Assembly: GCF_036226525.1 (NCBI RefSeq)
Contig: NZ_CP108487.1
Coordinates: 5,828,001-5,892,000 of the forward strand
Length of the DNA: 64,000 nt
Source: Kribbella sp. NBC_01245
GTDB taxonomy: Bacteria > Actinomycetota > Actinomycetes > Propionibacteriales > Kribbellaceae
Reading direction: 5' to 3'
In this document: one piece after another, positions 39,732-48,072 of the stretch
Position numbering within the stretch: position 1 is the stretch's first letter
How the letters are laid out: the number at the start of each line of letters is the position of its first letter
Made by a program: the position numbers and the translations under genes
The notes under the pieces: model-generated
What the model was told of the DNA's origin: nothing
What the model saw: the letters and a program-made list of their open reading frames with translations, nothing else
The model's database searches: none

Positions 39732-41213
39732 ATGCTCCCGAATCTCATCGCGCTGGTGGAGTGCAGCTGGCGGCCGTGGACCTGGGGCCAGTGCATCGTG
39801 GACATGGTCACCGCAGTGATCGGATTAGCGATAGATGGGTTGATTCTGTTGATCTTCACGCCGATCGTCGACATGATCTCCAAGGCCGTGAACGCGATCA
39901 TGGTCACGATGGGTACGTTCTGGATGGACCCCAAGATCATCCGTACGGCCATCACCACCAACCCGGACTGCACCGATGGCGGCGGCAGCAACCCCTGTGG
40001 CCAGGCGTCCGCGGAGATCGCGTTCATCAACGATCAGTTGATGCCGGTGGTGGCCGGAGTCGCGGTGGTCTCGGTGATCATCGCCGGTGCCCGGATGGCC
40101 TTCACGCACCGCGGCGAACCGGTCCGGGAGCTGCTGAAGAGCCTGCTCACGCTGACCATCGTCAGCACCGCGGGGATCGCGTTCGTCTCGCTGCTGATCT
40201 CGGCCGGCGACTCGTTCTCGACCGAGGTGGTGAATGCCGCGGTCGCGGACGGCAAGTTCGGTGACGCGGTCGCCAACATGATCATGGCCGGTCTGGTGGT
40301 CGGTAGTCCGGCCGGTCTGGCGCTGGCCATCATCCTGGGCATCCTGGCGATCATCGGATCGCTGGTGCAGATCGTGCTGCTGATCGTGCGCAACGGCATG
40401 CTCGTGCTGCTGATGGGCATCTTCCCGCTGGCGGCGGCCTTCACGAACACCGAGATGGGCAAGGCCTGGTTCAAGCGGGTGATCACCTGGCTGACCGCGT
40501 TCCTGCTCTACAAACCGGTGGCGGCCCTGATCTACGCGACCGCGATCAAGATGGTCAGTACGGCGGGCGTCAAGAAGCCCTGGGAGTACGAGAACCTGGG
40601 CGAGGTCGGGCCCGCCGTCGTACAGGCCGTGACCGGTCTGATGATGATCTTCCTGGCGCTGTTCGCCCTGCCGGCGCTGATGCGCTTCCTCACCCCGCTC
40701 GTCGCGGCCACCGCTGGTGGTCCCGGTCTCGGCTCGATGATGGGCGGAGTCGCGGGCAAGGCGGCCGACAAGATGGCCGAAGGCGCGGACAGCGGTGGCG
40801 GTGGCGGCGGTGGCGGTCCGAGTGGTTCGGTCAACCCCGGCCAGGGGCAGCGCTCCGGTCAATCCCAGCCCAGCGGTGGCCGACCCCCGTCCTCCGGCGG
40901 CCCCTCCGGCTCCACGAATGCACCTTCGAGTGGTCCCCCGCCCAGCTCGGCCAGCACCGCGTCGAGCGGCGCCTCGAGCGGCGCGGCCGGCGGTGCCTCG
41001 GGTGGTGCCGCGGGTGGCGCGGCCGGCGGTGCCTCGGGTGGTGCGGCGGCCGGCGGTGGCGCCGCGGCGGCCGCGGGTCCGGCCGCGATCGCGGTAGTTG
41101 CGATCATGGCAGCCAAGAAGGTGGCGGATACAGCCAAGCAGGCGGCCGACGGAGCAGTGGCCTCCGGCGCCGACGACGCAGCGATGGATGAGGGACCAAG
41201 TGGCAGCAACTGA
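39732..41213 (+). CDS. VirB6/TrbL-like polytopic protein, copy 3, with Gly/Ser/Ala-rich tail
   Basis: 493 aa. VirB6-like core (VIIAGARMAFTHRGEPVREL; GMLVLLMGIFPLAAAFTNTE; MGKAWFKRVITWLTAFLLYK) followed after about residue 345 by a 140-residue Gly/Ser/Pro/Ala-rich tail, ending in a hydrophobic AAAGPAAIAVVAIMAAKKVA segment. TrbL proteins often have such tails. The next gene starts inside its 3′ end (14-bp overlap). Confidence 0.73.
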   Translation: MLPNLIALVECSWRPWTWGQCIVDMVTAVIGLAIDGLILLIFTPIVDMISKAVNAIMVTMGTFWMDPKIIRTAITTNPDCTDGGGSNPCGQASAEIAFINDQLMPVVAGVAVVSVIIAGARMAFTHRGEPVRELLKSLLTLTIVSTAGIAFVSLLISAGDSFSTEVVNAAVADGKFGDAVANMIMAGLVVGSPAGLALAIILGILAIIGSLVQIVLLIVRNGMLVLLMGIFPLAAAFTNTEMGKAWFKRVITWLTAFLLYKPVAALIYATAIKMVSTAGVKKPWEYENLGEVGPAVVQAVTGLMMIFLALFALPALMRFLTPLVAATAGGPGLGSMMGGVAGKAADKMAEGADSGGGGGGGGPSGSVNPGQGQRSGQSQPSGGRPPSSGGPSGSTNAPSSGPPPSSASTASSGASSGAAGGASGGAAGGAAGGASGGAAAGGGAAAAAGPAAIAVVAIMAAKKVADTAKQAADGAVASGADDAAMDEGPSGSN

Positions 41214-42705
41214 TACCGCGCCCCGGGCGCGTACCTACGGCAACTGGCGCCGCCCCGCGTCGGCGGGTATCGCCGGCATGGGCGCGCTGGGCACCGGTCT
41301 GATGATGGGCGGCCTGGTGATGATGATCATCGCCATGATGGCCGGCGGCATGAAGGCCGCGATCGTGGTGGCCGTTCTGGTCGGTGTCATGTTGCTGATG
41401 CTGATGACGAAGGACAAGCACGGAAAGTCCGCCTTGCAGCGGATGTCGACCCGCATTGGATGGCAGCGAGCAGTCATGACGAAGCAGAACATCTACCGTT
41501 CCGGGCCGCTCGGCCGTACCGCGTGGGGCAAGTTCCAGCTGCCCGGTCTGGCGGCGGCCTCGCAGCTCAGCGAGTACCAGGACTCCTACGGCCGTCCGTT
41601 CGCGCTGCTGTACTACCCGAGCACGCGGCACTTCACCATCGTCATCAACGCCGAGCCCGACGGCGCGTCGCTGGTGGACGAGGACCAGGTCGACGTCTGG
41701 GTCGCGCACTGGGGCCAGTGGCTGGCGTCGCTGGGCCACGAGCCGGGCATCATCGCCGCCTCGGTCACGGTCGAGAGCGCGCCCGACACCGGCACCCGGT
41801 TGCGTCGCGAGGTCTCGCACAACATGGCCGCCGACAGCCCGGCGATCGCCCGGGCGATGCTGACCGAGGTCGTGCAGAGCTATCCGGAGGGCTCGGCGCT
41901 GGTCTCCGCCCGGGTGGCGTTGACCTTCAAGGGCGTCGACCGTAACGGCAAGAAGCGCAAGGAGGACGACGTCGGCCGCGAACTGGCCTCCCGGCTGCCC
42001 GCGCTGACCCAGAGCCTGAACTCCACCGGCGCCGGTGCGGCCCGGCCGGTCACCGCGCAGGAGCTGTGCGAGACCGTTCGGATCGCCTACGACCCGGCCT
42101 CCGCCGTACTGATCGACGAGGCCCGCAGCCAAGGCATGTCGCCCGAGTTGTCCTGGACCGACGTCGGCCCGGCCGGTGCGCAGGCCTTCTGGGACAAGTA
42201 CCGCCACGACACCGCCTGGTCGATGTCCTGGATGATGACCCAGGCTCCCCGCGGCGAGGTGTTCTCCTCGGTGCTGTCGCAGCTGGTCGGCCCGCACCCG
42301 GATGTCGACCGCAAGCGCGTCACCCTGCTCTACCGTCCGCTCGACGCGGCGACCGCGGCCCGGATGGTGGAGGCCGACAAGCGCAACGCGTCGTTCCGCG
42401 CCACCTCGTCGGCCCGGCCGTCCGCCCGCTCGATGGCCGAGGCCCGCGCCGCCGACCGTACGGCGCAGGAGGAGGCCCGGGGTGCGGGTCTGGTCAACTT
42501 CGGCATGGTCGTCACCGGCACGGTGATGTCGGCCGAGCAGATCCCGGACATGGTCGCCGCGATCGACAACCTCGGCGCCACCGCCCGCGTGCTGCTCCGG
42601 CCGGCGTACGGCTCGCAGGACTCGGCCTTCGCCGCGGCCCTTCCACTCGGCCTGGTGATGCCGAGCCACCTCTCCGTGCCGGCAGGCCTGCGGGAGTCGC
42701 TGTGA
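41200..42705 (+). CDS. SCO6880-like T4SS-associated protein
   Basis: About 501 aa. GTG at 41200, overlapping the previous stop. Two adjacent TM segments near the N-terminus (MGALGTGLMMGGLVMMIIAM; AIVVAVLVGVMLLMLM) and a large cytoplasmic domain (GRPFALLYYPSTRHFTIVIN; DVWVAHWGQWLASLGHEPGI; YRPLDAATAARMVEADK). This matches what I know of the SCO6880 family that precedes VirB4-like ATPases in actinobacterial mobile elements; it may combine the VirB3/PrgI part with the N-terminal half of VirB4. Confidence 0.7.
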   Translation: MAATDTAPRARTYGNWRRPASAGIAGMGALGTGLMMGGLVMMIIAMMAGGMKAAIVVAVLVGVMLLMLMTKDKHGKSALQRMSTRIGWQRAVMTKQNIYRSGPLGRTAWGKFQLPGLAAASQLSEYQDSYGRPFALLYYPSTRHFTIVINAEPDGASLVDEDQVDVWVAHWGQWLASLGHEPGIIAASVTVESAPDTGTRLRREVSHNMAADSPAIARAMLTEVVQSYPEGSALVSARVALTFKGVDRNGKKRKEDDVGRELASRLPALTQSLNSTGAGAARPVTAQELCETVRIAYDPASAVLIDEARSQGMSPELSWTDVGPAGAQAFWDKYRHDTAWSMSWMMTQAPRGEVFSSVLSQLVGPHPDVDRKRVTLLYRPLDAATAARMVEADKRNASFRATSSARPSARSMAEARAADRTAQEEARGAGLVNFGMVVTGTVMSAEQIPDMVAAIDNLGATARVLLRPAYGSQDSAFAAALPLGLVMPSHLSVPAGLRESL

Positions 42706-42733
42706 CCAAGTGGTCGACCGAGCGGGAGATCTG

Positions 42734-44347
42734 ATGGCCAAGAAGAGCAAGGAACCCCAGGACCCGAGCAAGGGTGGCAAGCGGCCCGGACCCCGTGGCT
42801 GGTCGAACCCCGGCGGCGGCATGTCGACGTACATCCAGGCTGCCGACGAATGGCGCGGTACGACGGTCCAGGTGTGCGGCATGTGGCCCTTCTCGGCCGG
42901 CACCGGCAGCCCGATGGTCGGGGTGCCGATCGGCCGCAACATCCTCTCCGGCGCCACCATGTGCTGCGACCCGATCAGCTGGTTCATGCGGGCCAAGCTG
43001 ATCTCGAACCCGTCCATGTTCGTGCTCGGCAAGCCCGGTCTGGGCAAGTCGACGATCACCCGGCGGATGGCGCTCGGGCTCGCGGGGTACGGCATCCAGC
43101 CGCTGGTGCTGGGGGACCTCAAGCCCGACTACAAGGACCTGATCACGTCGCTTGGCGGCCAGGTCATCGAGCTCGGCCGTGGCCGTGGCCACCTGAACGT
43201 GCTCGACCCGGGCGAATCCCGCTCGGCGGCGCTGCGGCTCACCGGCTCGGCCCGTCAGGCCATCCAGGCCGACGCGCACGGCCGGCGTCAGACGATGGTG
43301 TCCGCGCTGATCTCGATCATGCGGTCCCAGCCGCCGACCGACCGCGAGGAGACCATCCTCGACGAGGCGCTCAAGGTGCTGGACGAGCGGCACGAGAGTA
43401 CGCCGGTGCTGCGCGACCTGCTGCAGGTCATCCAGGAAGCGCCGGACCGGGTCCGCGATGTCGCCCTGGACCGCGGCAGCCTCGACCGGTACCGGCAGAT
43501 CACCGAAGGTCTCGAGGCCTCGCTGATCGGTCTGGTCGGTGGTGGCCGGCTCGGCGAGATCTTCTCCGAGCAGACCGACAACCCGATGAAGATGGACCGC
43601 CCGGTCGTCTTCGACGTGTCGAACATCGATGACTCCGAGACCAACCTGCAGGCCGCCGTACTGCTCGCCTGCTGGTCGTACGGCTTCGGCGCGGTCGCGG
43701 TCGCACAGGCCCTGGCCGAGGCCGGGCTGGAGCCGCAGCGGCACTACTTCGTCATCCTCGACGAGCTGTGGCGAGTGCTGCGGGCCGGGCGTGGTCTGGT
43801 CGACCGCGTCGACGCGCTGACCCGGCTGAACCGGCAGCGTGGTGTCGGCATGGCGATGATCTCGCACACCATGTCCGACCTGCTCGCGCTGGAGCACAGC
43901 GAGGACCGGATGAAGGCGAAGGGTTTCGTCGAGCGGTCCGGCATGGTCGTGCTCGGTGGTCTGCCAAGGGCCGAGATGGCGAACCTGACCCAGGTCGTAC
44001 CGCTGTCCGGCGAGGAGCAGAACATGCTCATCGGCTGGCAGGACCCGCCCGCCTGGGACCCGGCCACCGGTGAAGAGGCCGCACCTCCGGGCCGAGGCAA
44101 CTTCCTGATCAAGGTCGGTGGCCGCCCGGGTATCCCGGTGCACGTCGGCCTGACCGAGGTCGAGCGCGAGATCAACGACACCAACAAGCTGTGGAAGACC
44201 GGCACCGATGGCCGGCCGCTGAAGGTCGAGCTGAAGGACGACGGCACCGAAGAGGTCGTCGCGGAATACTCCTTCGACGACCCCACCGCACTGCCTCCCC
44301 CCGACCCGACGACGCGGGTCGCCGCCAAAATCGGAGTTGATGAGTAG
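42734..44347 (+). CDS. VirB4/TraC-like ATPase
   Basis: About 537 aa. Walker A FVLGKPGLGKSTITRRMA, Walker B HYFVILDELWRVLRAGRGLV, followed by RLNRQRGVGMAMISHTMSDL, the arrangement of VirB4/TraC C-terminal ATPase domains. The usual N-terminal VirB4 half is missing, perhaps supplied by the preceding SCO6880-like protein. ATG at 42734 after GGGAG. It should energise T4SS assembly or transport at the inner membrane. The stop overlaps the next start (TAGTG). Confidence 0.82.
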   Translation: MAKKSKEPQDPSKGGKRPGPRGWSNPGGGMSTYIQAADEWRGTTVQVCGMWPFSAGTGSPMVGVPIGRNILSGATMCCDPISWFMRAKLISNPSMFVLGKPGLGKSTITRRMALGLAGYGIQPLVLGDLKPDYKDLITSLGGQVIELGRGRGHLNVLDPGESRSAALRLTGSARQAIQADAHGRRQTMVSALISIMRSQPPTDREETILDEALKVLDERHESTPVLRDLLQVIQEAPDRVRDVALDRGSLDRYRQITEGLEASLIGLVGGGRLGEIFSEQTDNPMKMDRPVVFDVSNIDDSETNLQAAVLLACWSYGFGAVAVAQALAEAGLEPQRHYFVILDELWRVLRAGRGLVDRVDALTRLNRQRGVGMAMISHTMSDLLALEHSEDRMKAKGFVERSGMVVLGGLPRAEMANLTQVVPLSGEEQNMLIGWQDPPAWDPATGEEAAPPGRGNFLIKVGGRPGIPVHVGLTEVEREINDTNKLWKTGTDGRPLKVELKDDGTEEVVAEYSFDDPTALPPPDPTTRVAAKIGVDE

Positions 44348-46293
44348 TGGCACAGGGCAAGAGGAGTACCGGACCGGCTGGACTCGGTCCGGAGACACTG
44401 GCGCTGTTCAGCGCGATCGGCCTGTTCGTGCTGGTCGTCGGCGGCCTGTGGTCGTCGCTGACCATCGCGGCCAAGATCGACGGCAGACCAGGGCCGGGCA
44501 GTAACCCGATCAGCGTCGTCTCGGATCTGATCCAGGGCAACCTGGAGTGGTCCGGCGCCGCCACCGCCATCCTGGTGATCGAGGCCGTCGTGCTGCTCGC
44601 CGTCATCTTCGGCCTGATCATCATGGTCGGCCGGATGCGGACGCCGAAGTCGCGGGTGGATCGCTCGGCCTCGCTGATGGGCAAGCGCAACGACCTGCGC
44701 AAGCTCACCCGCGAAGGCGCGCAGGAGATCGCGAACCGGCTCGGCACCGGCCACTCCGGCCCGGGCGTGTTCATCGGCAAGACCGTGCACGGCGATATCG
44801 ACATCTTCGGTTCCTGGGAAGACATGCACGTCGACATCTGGGGCCCCCGAACCGGTAAGACCACGTCCCGCGCGGTGCCGGCCATCCTGGACGCCCCCGG
44901 CGCCGTGATCGCCACCTCGAACAAGCGCGACATCGTCGACGCCACTCGCGGGCCGCGCGCGGCCAAGGGCCCGGTCTGGGTGTTCGACCCGCAGGAGGTC
45001 TGCGGCGAGGAGCCGACCTGGTGGTGGAACCCGCTCAGCTACGTCCGGGATGAGGTCACCGCCCGGCAGATGGCCGACCACATCGTCTCCAGCCAGCGGG
45101 AGGAAGGCGCTCGCACCGACGCGTACTTCGACACCATGGCGACCGACCTGCTCGCGGGCATGCTGCTCGCGGCGGCCCTTGGCAACAAGCCGATCACCCA
45201 GGTCTACCTCTGGCTCGCGGACCAGCTGAACGACGAGCCGGCCCGGATCCTGGGGTCCGTGCCCGGTTACGAACTGCCCGCGCAGCAGATGCAGAGCACG
45301 CTCAGCCTGCCCGACAAGCAGCGCGCCGGTGTGTTCGGTACGGCGATGCCGAAGGTCCAGTTCATGCTGAACCGCAAGGTCACCCGCTGGGTCACCCCGC
45401 AGGGCCACAACGACCAGCGGCCGCAGTTCGACCCGCACCGTTTCGTCCGCGAGGGCGGCACTATCTACAGCCTCTCCAAGGAGGGCATCGGTACGGCGGG
45501 CCCGCTGGTGGCCGCATTGACTGTCGCCATCGTCGAAGCCGCCGAGGAGTACGCGAAGCAGTGCCCGGGCGGCCGGGTGCCGAGCCCGCTGCTCGGCGTA
45601 CTGGATGAAGCGGCGAACGTTTGTCGCTGGAAGAATCTGCCCGACCTGTACAGCCACTTCGGTTCGCGCGGCATCATCCTGATGACCATCCTGCAGTCGT
45701 GGGCCCAGGGCATCGAGTGCTGGGGCGAGCAGGGCATGGAGAAGCTCTGGTCCTCGGCCAACATCCGGGTGTACGGCGGCGGTGTGTCCGACGCGGCCTT
45801 CCTGGAGCGACTGAGCAAGCTCATCGGCGACTACGACATCAACTCGAACTCGGTGTCGTACAGCAAAGGCGAGCGCTCGCACAGCCGTCAGGTCGAGCGG
45901 CACAACATCATGGAGGTCTCGGACCTCGCGTCGATGCCGCCCGGCCGGGCCGTCGTCTTCCCGTCCGGTATTCCGGCCACCATGCTCCGGACCGTGCCGT
46001 GGATGGCGCGACCGGACGCGGCTGCCGTGAAGGCCTCGTTCGCGCGGCACGACCCGGGGGCCGGCGGTCAGTCGCAGCTCACCGGTGCCGCCAACCCGTG
46101 GGTCAACGCGGGTCAGCGCACGCAGATGAACCCGGGCCAGCAGCAGCGATACCCTGCGCCCGGTGGTCCTGGCGGTCCCGGTGTGCAGCCGCCTCCGCCC
46201 GGTCAGTACCCGCCGCCCGGTCAGTACCCGCCGCCCGGTCAGTACCCGCCGCCGCAAGGTCCGCCGCAGGGCGGCCAGCCGTGGGGTCGGTAA
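44347..46293 (+). CDS. VirD4/TraG-like coupling ATPase
   Basis: 648 aa. Two N-terminal TM segments (ALFSAIGLFVLVVGGLWSSL; AATAILVIEAVVLLAVIFGL), Walker A IWGPRTGKTTSRAVPAIL, Walker B LLGVLDEAANVCRWKNLPDL, and HFGSRGIILMTILQSWAQGI, the hallmarks of T4SS coupling proteins. The tail carries GQYPPP repeats that may bind partners. It would recruit substrates to the channel. No relaxase gene is nearby, so a protein substrate is possible. Confidence 0.87.
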   Translation: MAQGKRSTGPAGLGPETLALFSAIGLFVLVVGGLWSSLTIAAKIDGRPGPGSNPISVVSDLIQGNLEWSGAATAILVIEAVVLLAVIFGLIIMVGRMRTPKSRVDRSASLMGKRNDLRKLTREGAQEIANRLGTGHSGPGVFIGKTVHGDIDIFGSWEDMHVDIWGPRTGKTTSRAVPAILDAPGAVIATSNKRDIVDATRGPRAAKGPVWVFDPQEVCGEEPTWWWNPLSYVRDEVTARQMADHIVSSQREEGARTDAYFDTMATDLLAGMLLAAALGNKPITQVYLWLADQLNDEPARILGSVPGYELPAQQMQSTLSLPDKQRAGVFGTAMPKVQFMLNRKVTRWVTPQGHNDQRPQFDPHRFVREGGTIYSLSKEGIGTAGPLVAALTVAIVEAAEEYAKQCPGGRVPSPLLGVLDEAANVCRWKNLPDLYSHFGSRGIILMTILQSWAQGIECWGEQGMEKLWSSANIRVYGGGVSDAAFLERLSKLIGDYDINSNSVSYSKGERSHSRQVERHNIMEVSDLASMPPGRAVVFPSGIPATMLRTVPWMARPDAAAVKASFARHDPGAGGQSQLTGAANPWVNAGQRTQMNPGQQQRYPAPGGPGGPGVQPPPPGQYPPPGQYPPPGQYPPPQGPPQGGQPWGR

Positions 46294-46333
46294 TAGTTGT
46301 GAAGCTCTGATGAGTTTGTGAAGGGATAGAGCA

Positions 46334-46708
46334 GTGGAAGGCGAGCAGGAGCTCTACTACCCGCACGTCGCGTCGTTCGTGGCGGACCGGCTGGTCCACC
46401 TCTACACGCGCCGGCTCGGGCAGAACGCGATCTGGTGCCCCGAGTGGTTCCGGCACGCTGAGGCGCTCAGCCGGCTGGACGCGATCTGGCGCGCCTGGGA
46501 ACACCTGCGCCTCGACCCGGCGACCGGGATGTCGGTCTGGTGGCGGGACCACGCGGACCCGCACATGATGATGTTGCTGAGTCCCGACGGCCCGTTCGCG
46601 GGTTGCCGGGGCAAGCACACCGACTACCCGATCGCGCCGCTGCCGGTGGAGGAACCGCCCGCCGGTCTGTTCTTCGACCAGCGCAAGCCACACCTCCGCG
46701 GTGTGTGA
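46334..46708 (+). CDS. DUF4913-family protein
   Basis: 124 aa. ELYYPHVASFVADRLVHLYT, WCPEWFRHAEALSRLDAIWR, AWEHLRLDPATGMSVWWRDH and ADPHMMMLLSPDGPFAGC match the DUF4913 signature I know from actinobacterial plasmids and integrative elements. Trp/His-rich, soluble, function unknown. GTG at 46334. Last gene of the operon, followed at once by the MITE-like element. Confidence 0.78.
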   Translation: MEGEQELYYPHVASFVADRLVHLYTRRLGQNAIWCPEWFRHAEALSRLDAIWRAWEHLRLDPATGMSVWWRDHADPHMMMLLSPDGPFAGCRGKHTDYPIAPLPVEEPPAGLFFDQRKPHLRGV

Positions 46709-46711
46709 CTA

Positions 46712-46875
46712 AGTGTCCCGTTAACGATGTGGGTCAACTGCTGGCGGCGCCCAGGCACGCACCTCGCGTCGTTGGAGAAGCAGCCACGATAAAAAGCATC
46801 GAGGCAGCTTCTCCGCCTAGCGATGCACGCACCTGACCACCACCATCAGTCAACCCACATCGTTAACGGGACACT
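46712..46875. mobile_element. MITE-like element, 164 bp
   Basis: Terminal inverted repeats of 29 bp with 27 matches (outer AGTGTCCCGTTAACGATG) at 46712–46740 and 46847–46875. Inside, a further inverted pair (GGAGAAGC … GCTTCTCC) flanks an AT-rich centre, so the whole element can fold on itself. It has no ORF of note. TGT…ACA ends resemble IS481/IS3-type termini, so a resident IS could mobilise it. No convincing target-site duplication is seen. It fills most of the 221-bp gap before trpS. Confidence 0.82.
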
Positions 46876-46929
46876 AGATCCGCGTGGCAGACTTCCCCGC
46901 GGATCCCCAGCAACTTTGAAAGGCCTTTG

Positions 46930-48000
46930 ATGACCGACCAGCGCATGCTCACCGGTGACCGCCCGACCGGAAAGCTCCACCTCGGTCACTTCGTCGGCAG
47001 CCTGGAGAACCGGGTCCGGCTGCAGCATCAGTACGAGACGTACCTGATCATCGCCGACCTGCACATGCTCACCACCAAGAACACTCGCGAGGACATCGCG
47101 CAGGTCGCGGAGAACGCGCGGCACCTGGTGATCGACTCGCTCGCGGCCGGGATCGAGCCGGACCGGGCGACGTTCTACCTGCAGTCCGCGATCCCCGAGG
47201 TGATGGAGCTCAACACGCTCTTCCAGAACCTCGTCTCCGTGCCGCGCCTCGAGCGCACGCCGAGCCTGAAGGACATGGCCCGCGACGCCAAGAAGGACGA
47301 AATGCCGTACGGCCTGCTCGGGTATCCCGTGCTGCAGGCGGCGGACATCCTCTGCGTCAAGGCGCACGTCGTACCGGTCGGCAAGGACAACCACGCGCAC
47401 GTCGAGATCACCCGCGAGATCGCCCGCCGCTTCAACCACCTGTACGGCGAGGTGTTCCCGGTGCCGGAGTTGGTCACCAGCGACGTACCGACCCTGATCG
47501 GGACCGACGGCCAGGGCAAGATGAGCAAGTCGATCGGCAACGTGATCTACCTGTCGGACAGCGAGGCCGAGGTCCGTAAGAAGGTCACCGGGATGTACAC
47601 CGATCCCAACCGGATCCGGGCCGACATCCCCGGCACGATCGAGGGCAACCCGGTCTTCATCTACCACGACGTCTTCAACAAGAACAAAGCCGAGGTGGCC
47701 GACCTCAAGGAGCGCTACCAGGCCGGCAAGGTCGGGGACGTCGAGGTCAAGGACAAGCTGGCCATCGCGATCAACCTGTTCCTCGACCCGATGCGCGAGC
47801 GCCGGGCCCAGTTCGAGTCGCAGACCGGCCTGATCGACCAGATCATCGTCGAGGGCACCGAGAAGACCCGCAAAGAGGTCCAGCAGGTCGTCTTCGAGGT
47901 GCGTAAGGCGATGGGCCTGGCCGGTGCCTTCAACTCGATCCGCCGCAAGGCCGAGAAGTACCGCAAGGCCAACCCGGCCGCGTATCCCACCGAGGGGTAA
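46930..48000 (+). CDS. trpS: Tryptophanyl-tRNA synthetase
   Basis: About 356 aa. Class I signatures: TGDRPTGKLHLGHFVGSLEN (HIGH-type) and GTDGQGKMSKSIGN (KMSKS). QAADILCVKAHVVPVGKDNH fits the family. ATG at 46930 after AAAGG. Charges tRNA-Trp. It is placed directly after the MITE-like element; a second trpS may exist elsewhere, as in many actinobacteria (not testable here). Confidence 0.95.
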   Translation: MTDQRMLTGDRPTGKLHLGHFVGSLENRVRLQHQYETYLIIADLHMLTTKNTREDIAQVAENARHLVIDSLAAGIEPDRATFYLQSAIPEVMELNTLFQNLVSVPRLERTPSLKDMARDAKKDEMPYGLLGYPVLQAADILCVKAHVVPVGKDNHAHVEITREIARRFNHLYGEVFPVPELVTSDVPTLIGTDGQGKMSKSIGNVIYLSDSEAEVRKKVTGMYTDPNRIRADIPGTIEGNPVFIYHDVFNKNKAEVADLKERYQAGKVGDVEVKDKLAIAINLFLDPMRERRAQFESQTGLIDQIIVEGTEKTRKEVQQVVFEVRKAMGLAGAFNSIRRKAEKYRKANPAAYPTEG

Positions 48001-48072
48001 TTGCCGTGAGGCGCCTGCCGGTGCCTTGCTACTGTCTGGGGCACAATCCACAAGCGATAAGGCTGCAGACCG

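Noticed and set aside
42512..46257. Long minus-strand frames opposite the VirB4-like and VirD4-like genes
   Set aside because: Antisense to genes with intact Walker motifs and tight plus-strand coupling; no recognisable domains.
34189..46708. Complete integrative conjugative element
   Set aside because: No relaxase, integrase, excisionase, replication initiator or flanking att repeats were found, and the flanks are conserved housekeeping genes.
46707..46880. Target-site duplication around the MITE-like element
   Set aside because: Flanking bases CTA on both sides are too short and shift with the choice of the element end.
48001..48072. T-box or other riboswitch before serS
   Set aside because: The spacer is only 72 bp and shows no T-box sequence or specifier hairpin.
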